Shown: positions 1-5,801 of the stretch, in pieces
How the letters are laid out: the number at the start of each line of letters is the position of its first letter
Position numbering within the stretch: the first letter of the stretch is position 1
NCBI GenBank assembly: GCA_024636405.1
Contig: JAGXHC010000195.1
Span: forward strand, 1-12,324
Direction: 5' to 3'
Source of the DNA: Sulfitobacter sp.
GTDB taxonomy: Bacteria; Pseudomonadota; Alphaproteobacteria; Rhodobacterales; Rhodobacteraceae
DNA: 12,324 nt
Notes under the pieces: model-generated
The model's database searches: none
The model's input: only the letters and a program-made list of their open reading frames with translations
What the model was told of the DNA's origin: nothing
Position numbers and translations under genes: made by a program

Positions 1-61
1 CGAAAATTTATTTATTGCAACCTTTTACCCCCCTCAGCGTGTTTAGTCATGGATCGCTTGT

Positions 62-71
62 CGATACGTTA
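62..71 (+). promoter_or_regulatory. Shared upstream decamer, FAS1 copy 1
   Basis: The 10-mer CGATACGTTA lies 20 bp upstream of the first FAS1 start codon and recurs exactly at 757-766 upstream of the second FAS1 gene. It could be part of a promoter (for example an extracytoplasmic-function sigma -10 region) or an operator, but I cannot assign a matching -35 element at a common spacing in both places. The rest of 1-91 is AT-rich at its left end and holds no gene I recognise. Confidence 0.3.
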
Positions 72-91
72 TGTTAAATGGGAGTAAAGTA

Positions 92-646
92 ATGACTTTT
101 TTCAAAACCGTCCAAGCTGCAACCGCAATCGCCCTGTTCGCTGGCGCTGCGCATGCAGAAAACCCGATGGTCGGCGGTGCCGAGATGTTCGCTGAGAAGA
201 ACATCATCGAAAACGCTGTCAATTCTGCTGATCACACGACACTTGTCGCCGCCGTAAAGGCTGCCGGTCTCGTCGATACACTTTCTGGCGCAGGCCCTTT
301 CACCGTGTTCGCACCTACAAATGACGGGTTTGACCGTCTGGAAGCAGGCGCCGTGGAAAATTTGCTGAAGCCCGAGAACAAGGACCAGTTGGTCAAGACA
401 CTGACCTGCCACGTTGTCGATCAGGCTGTGATGGGCGATGCCCTGAAAGGCATGATCGCCGCCGACAGCGGACATCACCCCATTCCGACGCTGGGCGGTT
501 GCGTACTTGACGCCTCCTATGCCGACGATGGCCGGATGCTGCTGACTGACGAAAATGGCAACGGTGCTTTTGTCACAATCGCTGATGTGCAGCAGTCGAA
601 CGGCGTCATTCACGTGATTGATGGCGTAATGCTGCCAAAGCAGTGA
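92..646 (+). CDS. Secreted FAS1 (fasciclin) domain protein, copy 1
   Basis: Encodes 184 residues. I chose ATG 92 over the in-frame ATG at 71 because GGGAG at 80-84 sits 7 nt before it and because this start gives a clean signal peptide: a short basic start, a hydrophobic core (residues 9-20) and AHA before a likely cleavage near residue 22. The rest is a single FAS1 domain. The H1 motif FTVFAPTNDGF is at 70-80 and the H2-like end NGVIHVIDGVMLP is at 170-182. Two cysteines (C106 in LTCHVV, C137 in GGCVL) could form a disulfide in the periplasm or outside the cell. FAS1 domains generally mediate adhesion or protein-protein contact, and the ligand here is unknown. The gene is a tandem paralogue of the next one (roughly 70% identical in the mature region by hand count). 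A terminator follows, so it is probably monocistronic. Confidence 0.93.
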   Translation: MTFFKTVQAATAIALFAGAAHAENPMVGGAEMFAEKNIIENAVNSADHTTLVAAVKAAGLVDTLSGAGPFTVFAPTNDGFDRLEAGAVENLLKPENKDQLVKTLTCHVVDQAVMGDALKGMIAADSGHHPIPTLGGCVLDASYADDGRMLLTDENGNGAFVTIADVQQSNGVIHVIDGVMLPKQ

Positions 647-681
647 GTTAACTGACTGAATAGCCCCGTTCAGGGGCGGCG

Positions 682-719
682 CACCCTCTTGGCCTCACCG
701 GCCAGGGGGGTGTTTTTTT
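682..719 (+). terminator. Intrinsic terminator after FAS1 copy 1
   Basis: A 13-bp stem (682-694 with 700-712, two G-T wobbles) encloses the loop TCACC and is followed by seven T at 713-719. A smaller hairpin, GCCCC/GGGGC with loop GTTCA (663-677), lies just before it. The structure separates the two FAS1 genes transcriptionally. Confidence 0.9.
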
Positions 720-756
720 GTGCGCAAAAGATTGGTCCGCAAACGGCGCAGATCAC

Positions 757-766
757 CGATACGTTA
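757..766 (+). promoter_or_regulatory. Shared upstream decamer, FAS1 copy 2
   Basis: This is a second exact copy of CGATACGTTA, here 92 bp upstream of the start codon at 859, compared with 20 bp for copy 1. TGGTCC at 733-738 is a possible partner -35-like element 18 bp upstream, but nothing equivalent stands at that spacing before copy 1. The remaining intergenic sequence (720-858) has no ORF I would defend. Confidence 0.3.
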
Positions 767-858
767 CCGCGAAAATTGAAACTTCCCGACATCGGCGCCG
801 TGATTTCCCACAAGACGCAGCAACAGGCGTCGCAACGAGACAAAACTGAGGAAACATA

Positions 859-1425
859 ATGACTTTGACCAAAACACTGATGTCCGCAACTGCCGCTTTC
901 GCTCTGATGACAGGTGCTGCTTTTGCTGACGCACATGCAATGAACCCAATGGTCGGCGGCGCCGAGATGTCCATGGAAATGAACATTGTTGAAAACGCCG
1001 CGAACTCTGCCGATCACACCACGCTGGTCGCTGCTGTAAAGGCGGCTGGTCTGGCCGAAACACTGTCGGGCGAAGGCCCATTCACCGTGTTTGCGCCGAC
1101 AAATGCTGCGTTTGACGCCCTGCCTGCCGGCACCGTCGACACGCTGCTGAAGCCTGAAAACAAAGAGCTTCTGACGAAGATCCTTACGTGCCACGTTGTC
1201 GGCGCCAACGCGATGTCCGACGCGATTGCGGGCATGATCAAAGACGACAACGGCGCACATGACGTCACCACTTTGGGTGGCTGCGTTCTGAAGGCCGAGA
1301 TGAACGACGACACGATCACCTTGACCGATGAAAACGGAACTACCGCTAAAGTGACCATCGCAGACGTCAAGCAATCCAATGGCGTCATCCACGTGATCGA
1401 CACCGTTATGCAGCCGAAATCCTAA
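859..1425 (+). CDS. Secreted FAS1 (fasciclin) domain protein, copy 2
   Basis: Encodes 188 residues, with GAGGA at 848-852 placed 6 nt before the ATG. An N-terminal signal peptide (K5, hydrophobic core 9-22, then AFADAHA) points to Sec export with cleavage near residue 23-27. One FAS1 domain follows, with H1 FTVFAPTNAAF at 75-85 and the C-terminal NGVIHVIDTVMQP at 174-186. C111 and C142 match the cysteine pair of copy 1. Signal-peptide regions and the stretch around residues 115-135 differ most between copies, whereas NPMVGGAEM, the NSADHTTLVAAVKAAGL block and the C-terminus are nearly identical. This suggests a fairly old tandem duplication under constraint. The function is unknown; the family is associated with adhesion. 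From memory, a fasciclin gene belongs to the Rhodobacter sphaeroides RpoE singlet-oxygen regulon, so a stress role is possible, but this is inference. Confidence 0.95.
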   Translation: MTLTKTLMSATAAFALMTGAAFADAHAMNPMVGGAEMSMEMNIVENAANSADHTTLVAAVKAAGLAETLSGEGPFTVFAPTNAAFDALPAGTVDTLLKPENKELLTKILTCHVVGANAMSDAIAGMIKDDNGAHDVTTLGGCVLKAEMNDDTITLTDENGTTAKVTIADVKQSNGVIHVIDTVMQPKS

Positions 1426-1465
1426 ACCGCGCGATTTCGTTCCGGCGAAATCAAGCTTACGACAC

Positions 1466-1492
1466 CCCCCGGCTTAACCGCCGGGGGTTTTT
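1466..1492 (+). terminator. Intrinsic terminator after FAS1 copy 2
   Basis: CCCCCGGC (1466-1473) pairs perfectly with GCCGGGGG (1480-1487) around the loop TTAACC, followed by five T at 1488-1492. It lies between the convergent FAS1 and hemF genes. The minus-strand side lacks a T run, so I read it as terminating only the FAS1 transcript. Confidence 0.9.
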
Positions 1493-1509
1493 GCGTCTGC
1501 GCTGCCGCG

Positions 1510-2403
1510 TCACACCCATTTCGCCATCGGTGGCAGGGACATCAGCACGGCGTTCGCGTCATGGCCTGTCTCAAGCCCGAATTTCGTGCCCCGGTCGTAA
1601 ACCAGATTATATTCCGCGTAGAGCCCACGATGTATCAACTGCGCGTCCTTGTCGGGTTCGGACCAATCCTGAACGCGTCGCTTTTGAACCAGCGGCAGAT
1701 AGGCGGGCAGAAACGCACGTCCGATATCTTGCGTCAGGGCAAAATCGTTTTCCCAATCGCCACTGCACTGATCGTCCATGAACACGCCGCCCACGCCACG
1801 TGCGCGATTGCGGTGCGGGATAAAGAAATATTCGTCCGCCCAAGCCTTCAACCGCGGATAAACCTCTGCGCCGTGCGGATCCAGATGGCTGCGCTGCGTG
1901 TCGTGGAAATGCGCCGTATCCTCGGAATATTCAATGCAAGGGTTCAGATCCGAACCGCCGCCGAACCACCAGGCATGCGGGGTCCAGAACATCCGTGTGT
2001 TCATATGCACTGCCGGCACATGCGGATTTTGCATATGCGCAACCAAAGATATGCCGGATGCCCAAAACCGCGGATCTTCTGCCATGCCCGGCAATCCTTT
2101 GCGTGCCGCCATCGCCAGTTGTGCCCGGTCCCCCAGCGTGCCGTAAACAGTGGAGATGTTGACGCCCACCTTCTCGAAAACACGCCCGCCGCGCATCACG
2201 CTCATCACGCCGCCGCCCGCGTCGCTGCCATCGTCGCTGCGGCGGGTGGTCTGAGTGATGTCGAAACACCCCAGCGCCGCATCGCTGAGCGGGCCTTGGT
2301 CGTGCGACGTCTCTATCGCCTCGAACGCATCCACGATGGTATCGCGCAAGTCACGGAACCAGCCCGCCGCACGGGATTTTTCGTTCTCAAAGTCGGTTGT
2401 CAT
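1510..2403 (-). CDS. hemF: Oxygen-dependent coproporphyrinogen III oxidase
   Basis: HemF converts coproporphyrinogen III to protoporphyrinogen IX by oxidative decarboxylation of two propionates using O2, a late step of haem (and bacteriochlorophyll) synthesis in the cytoplasm. The 297 residues match the usual length of about 300. Visible family features are GGRVFEKVGVNIS (72-84), the substrate-pocket block VPAVHMNTRMF (129-139, with H133 equivalent to the catalytic histidine region of E. coli HemF), WWFGGGSDLNP (145-155), the family signature from K186 to D211 (KAWADEYFFIPHR then RGVGGVFMDD), and the C-terminal DRGTKFGLETG (270-280) with LMSLPP. The ATG at 2403 has GGAAGG upstream. An FNR-like box at 2455-2468 suggests oxygen-responsive control. 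It is the last gene of the minus-strand group, but the 151-bp gap suggests its own promoter. Confidence 0.97.
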   Translation of the reverse strand: MTTDFENEKSRAAGWFRDLRDTIVDAFEAIETSHDQGPLSDAALGCFDITQTTRRSDDGSDAGGGVMSVMRGGRVFEKVGVNISTVYGTLGDRAQLAMAARKGLPGMAEDPRFWASGISLVAHMQNPHVPAVHMNTRMFWTPHAWWFGGGSDLNPCIEYSEDTAHFHDTQRSHLDPHGAEVYPRLKAWADEYFFIPHRNRARGVGGVFMDDQCSGDWENDFALTQDIGRAFLPAYLPLVQKRRVQDWSEPDKDAQLIHRGLYAEYNLVYDRGTKFGLETGHDANAVLMSLPPMAKWV

Positions 2404-2454
2404 GAAAAGTTGCCTTCCTGCCGCCGTATCTGACCTTGCCGTTCGCTACTTGCC

Positions 2455-2468
2455 CTGATGCAGATCAA
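2455..2468 (-). promoter_or_regulatory. FNR/FnrL-like box upstream of hemF
   Basis: Read on the minus strand the sequence is TTGAT-CTGC-ATCAG, nine of ten bases of the FNR/FnrL/Anr consensus TTGAT-N4-ATCAA. Its centre is about 58 bp before the hemF ATG. A weak -10-like GATACG at 2430-2425 would put the transcription start near 2419, which places the box close to position -41.5, as in class II FNR-activated promoters. The start site is inferred, not mapped. In Pseudomonas aeruginosa hemF is known to be under Anr/Dnr control, and FnrL controls haem genes in Rhodobacter. Confidence 0.6.
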
Positions 2469-2531
2469 AACAAAAGCGATAACCCATCCGCCGCGCGATC
2501 AGGTGACATCGAAGAAATGCAGATCGCCCAC

Positions 2532-2563
2532 AAAAAAACAAGCGCGCAAGGATATCAGTGCGC
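2532..2563 (-). terminator. Possible terminator after the SDR gene
   Basis: On the minus strand GCGCA at the SDR stop region (2563-2559) can pair with TGCGC (2548-2544) around a 10-nt loop, followed after five bases by seven T (2538-2532). The stem is only 5 bp and the T run is displaced, so termination would be weak. It fits the idea that hemF is transcribed separately. Confidence 0.35.
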
Positions 2564-3355
2564 CGGGGCAGTCGCGGCATCAAGCAAGCTGCGCCCGCCA
2601 TCAATCACCATGATTTCGCCGGTCATGAACGCCGAACTTTCCGATGCAAGAAACTGCACCGCGCCGCATAATTCGTTAGGCGCGGCAATGCGGCCCAGCG
2701 GCGTGTGTTTGCGGATGTCCTCGCGCCATTCACGGTTATCAGCCACAGCAGCCCTGAGCGAGCCGCTCATTACCGACCCGAACGAGATCGCATTGACCCT
2801 GATCCGATGTTTGGCCAGCACCAGCGCTAGTGAACGTGTCATCTGCTGAACCGCGGCCGACGCGATGGAATAGCCCATCAACTCCGGCTGGATCTGCCGC
2901 GCGGCGATTGAACTGAGGTTGATGATGGACCCGACCTGCCCCTCTGGCTGTTCCTCGGCCTGCTTCATCATGCGCTTTGCCACCTGCTGTGACAATTGCA
3001 GCGCAGTCATCAGGTTCTGGTCCAGCAGGGTCGCCACGCTGTTGTCCTCGACATCCAACGCATCGGTTGGAAGCAACTGCCGCGACGCATTCACCAGAAT
3101 ATCGATCCGGTCAAACGCGTCGATGGTTGCAGACACCAGATTGGCAATCGTCAGTCGCTGACGCAAATCACCCGCAAAGACCCGCACATGGCCATCATCG
3201 GGGGCATCGCCCAACTCCTCCATCAGTTTTTTTTCGTTGCCGTCGGCGCACATCACATTGGCGCCCTGATCGGCCAGATGGCGCGCGATGGCCAAACCGA
3301 TACCGTCGGCAGCACCAGTCACAATTGCAGTCTTGCCAGAGATAGAGAAAGACAT
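2555..3355 (-). CDS. SDR-family oxidoreductase with degenerate active site
   Basis: This is a classical-length (266 aa) short-chain dehydrogenase/reductase with a Rossmann fold. It has the nucleotide-binding motif TGAADGIG at 13-20, an acidic D38 at the end of the second strand (suggesting NAD(H) preference), GDL at 62-64, N114, the catalytic-type S149 (NLSS) and Y162, and the usual C-terminal PLGRIA block and FMTGEIMVIDGG. The lysine of Y-x-x-x-K is replaced: the sequence reads YSIAS (162-166), so position 166 is serine, and NNAG reads VNAS (88-91). Without the lysine, normal hydride-transfer chemistry is doubtful, so it may be a non-catalytic binding protein or use altered chemistry. I recall related roseobacter proteins with a similar YSIS-type motif, so this may be a conserved variant and not decay. 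AGGAAAGGA precedes the ATG. It starts 27 bp after the methyltransferase gene and is probably co-transcribed with it. Substrate unknown. Confidence 0.9.
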   Translation of the reverse strand: MSFSISGKTAIVTGAADGIGLAIARHLADQGANVMCADGNEKKLMEELGDAPDDGHVRVFAGDLRQRLTIANLVSATIDAFDRIDILVNASRQLLPTDALDVEDNSVATLLDQNLMTALQLSQQVAKRMMKQAEEQPEGQVGSIINLSSIAARQIQPELMGYSIASAAVQQMTRSLALVLAKHRIRVNAISFGSVMSGSLRAAVADNREWREDIRKHTPLGRIAAPNELCGAVQFLASESSAFMTGEIMVIDGGRSLLDAATAPAH

Positions 3356-3382
3356 TTCTGATCCTTTCCTGAACGGTGGATA

Positions 3383-4375
3383 TCAGCGGCGCGGGCGCAC
3401 AGGGCGCGCCGCATGAAACAGCTTGAACCGCGCATCGCCGCCGATTTCCTCGACAAAGGCAAAACGCTTTTTCAGCTCTGTCTCATAGGGCAGATGCCGA
3501 TTGGCAACCATCCAAAGATCGCCCTGAAGCGACAGCACCCGTGCTGCCGCCGCGACAAAAGCCTGACCGATCTGCGGCTCCGCCGCACGTCCGGTGTGAA
3601 ACGGTGGGTTCATCACTACGCTGTCCATGCGGTGCGGTGGGTCCCATTTCGTCACATCTTCCCAGTAGAACTTTGTGCGTTCATCAACGACATTGTGCCG
3701 CGCGCAATCCAGCGCCATATGCCCGGCCTCTACCATGTGCAGGGTCTTTACCGCAGACCGCGAAAGAACGTGCGCGCCCAGAAATCCCCAGCCCGCCCCA
3801 AGATCCGCAACCTCGTGGCCCAACTTGTCCGGCAGCGCATCAACCAGCAAGGCAGACGCCAGATCAATACCATCAGCAGAGAAAACCCCCGGTGCAGTCC
3901 AAAAGCCACCGTCGGTCTGGCTTGGTCCTTCGGCCCAGTCGGCAAAGAAATCTGTCGCAGATGGGTCGATCCAGAACAACTTGCCGTGGGCCTTGGATAC
4001 CGGGCCATGGACGGTGACACGCGCGCGCATCTCGCGCAGTATGCTTTCCGCGCCGGTGTTCTTCTGACCGTCCATCAGGACCCAGCCATCGCTGACGGCG
4101 CAAGCCTCGGCGATCAGTGTCCGGGCTTCGGCCTTGGCGCGGGGCAAACATACGATGCAGGCCGCATAACGATCCTTTGTTCCGCTGACGACGTCGAAAC
4201 CACGGCTTTGCCATTGGTCGTAGTACGGCTTGTAATCCTGAATGATCCGACACTGTGATTTCGGCAAAATGTCCAGATCGGCCTCGGGCGAAGGGCGAAA
4301 GACCGCAATTGTCCCGTCGGTCGGCAATTCAAGCCCGCCACCGTCAAGGGCCAGTTGCAAGCGCGTATCAATCAC
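3383..4375 (-). CDS. rsmC: RsmC-family 16S rRNA guanine-N2 methyltransferase
   Basis: A class I SAM-dependent methyltransferase of 330 residues (E. coli RsmC has 343) that probably makes m2G1207 in 16S rRNA in the assembling 30S subunit. The N-terminal half (1-150) is the divergent, non-binding methyltransferase-like domain typical of RsmC/RlmG. The C-terminal domain holds PGVFSADGIDLAS (162-174), SAM motif I VADLGAGWGFLG (189-200), the acidic VEAGHMALDCARHN (215-228), the catalytic NPPFHTG (256-262) and a closing ANRHLPY...FKLFHA block. All of these align with E. coli RsmC as I remember it. The start is GTG at 4375, three bases after the clpS stop, with only a weak GAAGAA in front, so translation is probably coupled to clpS. 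RlmG or another NPPF-type rRNA or tRNA methylase is the alternative. Confidence 0.87.
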   Translation of the reverse strand: MIDTRLQLALDGGGLELPTDGTIAVFRPSPEADLDILPKSQCRIIQDYKPYYDQWQSRGFDVVSGTKDRYAACIVCLPRAKAEARTLIAEACAVSDGWVLMDGQKNTGAESILREMRARVTVHGPVSKAHGKLFWIDPSATDFFADWAEGPSQTDGGFWTAPGVFSADGIDLASALLVDALPDKLGHEVADLGAGWGFLGAHVLSRSAVKTLHMVEAGHMALDCARHNVVDERTKFYWEDVTKWDPPHRMDSVVMNPPFHTGRAAEPQIGQAFVAAAARVLSLQGDLWMVANRHLPYETELKKRFAFVEEIGGDARFKLFHAARPVRPRR

Positions 4376-4378
4376 GCG

Positions 4379-4720
4379 CTATTCTTCCTTTTCCATCGTA
4401 CATTGCAGCGGATGCTGATGCCGCCGCGCAAAATCCATAACCTGGGCAACCTTGGTTTCTGCAATCTCGTGGCTAAACACACCAACCACGGCCAGCCCCT
4501 TTTTGTGGACCGTCAACATGATCTCGAACGCCTGTGCATGATTGAGACCAAAGAACCGCTCAAGCACATGCACGACGAATTCCATCGGGGTGAAATCATC
4601 ATTGAGCAACATCACCTTGTAAAGCGGTGGCCGCTTTGTCTTTGGCTTCGTCTTGGTCAGAAGATCGGTCTGATCCTCATCGCCAGGGCGGTTTGCCGTC
4701 ATATGATCGTCAAGGCGCAT
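4379..4720 (-). CDS. clpS: ATP-dependent Clp protease adaptor ClpS
   Basis: ClpS binds N-end-rule substrates and hands them to ClpA-ClpP for degradation in the cytoplasm. I chose ATG 4720 (113 aa): GGGAG ends 5 nt upstream, and the longer reading frame to 4993 runs through the divergent HAD gene and adds unrelated sequence. Residues 1-30 are a polar flexible extension, as expected for the part that enters ClpA. The folded core has [16 protein letters not shown] (34-49), with N40, D41, D42 and T44 in the N-degron pocket, then VHKKG (71-75, pocket H72), [12 protein letters not shown] (80-91) and a C-terminal [10 protein letters not shown] (103-112). It is the first gene of the clpS-rsmC-SDR cluster and is divergent from the HAD gene. 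An alternative start at M7 would shorten only the disordered tail. Confidence 0.96.
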   Translation of the reverse strand: MRLDDHMTANRPGDEDQTDLLTKTKPKTKRPPLYKVMLLNDDFTPMEFVVHVLERFFGLNHAQAFEIMLTVHKKGLAVVGVFSHEIAETKVAQVMDFARRHQHPLQCTMEKEE

Positions 4721-4810
4721 TGCTGCTCCCGGGACTGAAGGTGAAACTATGTGAGTCGTGCATTGGTCTATATAACCTCTACATCGATTTAGAAAAGAGG
4801 CAGTGCCAGA
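4721..4810. promoter_or_regulatory. Divergent promoter region, clpS / HAD gene
   Basis: These 90 bp lie between divergent starts and must hold the promoters of both units. The AT-rich TATATAAC at 4769-4776 could supply a -10 on either strand (TATAAC on plus, TTATAT on minus), but I see no good -35 partner for either. The ClpS ribosome binding site is at the left edge and the HAD gene's GAGG at 4797-4800. Confidence 0.45.
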
Positions 4811-5518
4811 ATGACGCCCGCTCCGACCAACCGCGTGACAACGATAGGCTTTGATGCCGACGACACCCTTTGGCACAACGAACGGTTCTTTGCGATGACG
4901 CATATCCGCTTTGCAGAATTGCTGTCTGACCATGCCGAAAAAGAAGACCTGATGGCCCGCCTGCTGTGCGCGGAGAAACGCAACCTGCCGCATTACGGGT
5001 TTGGTATCAAAGGCTTCACCCTGTCGATGATCGAAACCGCGATAGAAGTGACCGACGGCGCTGTGCCTGCGGATGTGATCGGCCAGATCCTTGCGGCGGG
5101 GCGTGATATGCTATCCCATCCGGTCGAAATCCTGCCGCATGCGCGTGAAACACTCGAAGCGCTGCAAGGTGCTTATACATTGGTGCTGATCACCAAGGGT
5201 GACCTGCTGGACCAAGAACGCAAACTGGCCGAATCGGGCCTGCGCGACCTGTTTCATGCGGTGGAAATTGTTTCGAAAAAGCACCCCGATGACTACATGC
5301 GGGTGTTTGAGCGCCATGGCGACGGCCCGGCGCAGGGGCTGATGGTAGGCAACTCCATGCGATCCGATGTTTTGCCGATGATCCACGCTGGCGGCTGGGG
5401 CATCTATGTTCCGCAAGGGCTGGTATGGGAGATCGAACATGCGGAACCGCCGGAGCATCCACGATTTGCCGAACTTTCTGATCTTGGTGCCCTGCCCGCA
5501 TTTCTGCGCGGCGTGTAA
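4811..5518 (+). CDS. HAD-superfamily hydrolase (phosphatase-like)
   Basis: A 235-residue haloacid dehalogenase-superfamily protein, probably a cytoplasmic phosphatase for a small metabolite; the substrate is unknown. Motif I is DADDTLW at 15-21, with D15 the expected nucleophile and D17 the general acid. Motif II is LITKGD near residue 125 (threonine in the usual S/T position). Motif III is the lysine in SKKHPDDY near 155. Motif IV is GNSMRSD near 180, in place of the more common GDxxxxD, so one metal-binding aspartate is replaced by asparagine while the second is kept. An alpha-helical cap lies between motifs I and II, as in subfamily I (C1 cap). The ATG has GAGG 10 nt upstream. The gene is divergent from clpS, and the sequence does not link it to a pathway. 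Confidence 0.9.
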   Translation: MTPAPTNRVTTIGFDADDTLWHNERFFAMTHIRFAELLSDHAEKEDLMARLLCAEKRNLPHYGFGIKGFTLSMIETAIEVTDGAVPADVIGQILAAGRDMLSHPVEILPHARETLEALQGAYTLVLITKGDLLDQERKLAESGLRDLFHAVEIVSKKHPDDYMRVFERHGDGPAQGLMVGNSMRSDVLPMIHAGGWGIYVPQGLVWEIEHAEPPEHPRFAELSDLGALPAFLRGV

Positions 5519-5578
5519 CGGTGTCCGAGGCAGCTCCTGTGACCGATTTCACCCGACTCGCACGGTAATATGAATCGT

Positions 5579-5606
5579 GGCAACATCGCCTAATTGTTGC
5601 CTTATT
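5579..5606 (+). terminator. Possible terminator after HAD gene
   Basis: GGCAACA (5579-5585) pairs with TGTTGCC (5595-5601) over a 9-nt loop and is followed by TTATT. The 7-bp stem is perfect but the T tract is short, so termination is plausible and unproven. Confidence 0.4.
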
Positions 5607-5659
5607 CCCGCCGCATTGCCGCTTATGGTGTCCAAAATCTGGCCGCCCACCACATATGG

Positions 5660-5769
5660 ATCGGCGGTTTTTGTGCTTTTGTCCTGATCCGCCGATTCAA
5701 CGGCTTTATCGAAAATTCGACCTGTGTTAGCCTTGTCGCAATAAATATGGCCAGTCGAATAATCGGCGG
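5660..5769. repeat. Alternating ATCGGCGG inverted repeats upstream of dac
   Basis: ATCGGCGG occurs at 5660-5667, its complement CCGCCGATT at 5689-5697, and AATCGGCGG at 5761-5769. The central element can pair with either flank, giving two mutually exclusive hairpins (8 bp or 9 bp). The third copy lies just after a possible promoter (TTGTCG at 5733-5738, GAATAA at about 5757). They could be operator half-sites or an RNA structure, or chance. The gap 5519-5797 otherwise contains no gene I can support. Confidence 0.4.
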
Positions 5770-5783
5770 TCTGAGGCAGTAAA

Positions 5784-5801
5784 ATGGCAGGTTTTTTATG
5801 A
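5784..5801 (+). CDS. Five-codon leader mini-ORF (MAGFL) overlapping dac start
   Basis: ATG at 5784 is preceded by GAGG (5773-5776) at 7-nt spacing and reads M-A-G-F-L then TGA at 5799-5801. The TGA overlaps the ATG of the carboxypeptidase (5798-5800) in the arrangement ATGA. Such overlap usually means translational coupling. The spacing and Shine-Dalgarno match are good, but an ORF this short could be chance, and the main ATG also has AGG 6 nt upstream. Confidence 0.35.
   Translation: MAGFL

Noticed and set aside
716..729. Inverted repeat TTTTG-TGCG-CAAAA just after the first terminator
   Set aside because: The left arm is simply the terminator T run; a 5-bp match next to a T run is expected by chance.
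670..1392. Long minus-strand open frame (240 codons) opposite FAS1 copy 2
   Set aside because: It runs through a strong terminator and exactly opposes a well-supported FAS1 gene with RBS and signal peptide; its translation is Cys/His/Arg-rich with no recognisable domain.
1561..2433. Plus-strand open frame of 290 codons opposite hemF
   Set aside because: It is the antisense shadow of hemF, with no family resemblance and no convincing ribosome binding site.
4721..4993. N-terminal extension of ClpS to a 204-residue frame
   Set aside because: It would overlap the start of the divergent HAD gene by about 180 bp, includes low-complexity unrelated sequence, and the start at 4720 has a GGGAG site and matches ClpS length.
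5594..5782. 62-codon plus-strand frame between the HAD gene and the carboxypeptidase
   Set aside because: It lacks a good Shine-Dalgarno, begins within the arm of a hairpin, and its product resembles nothing I know; more likely non-coding.
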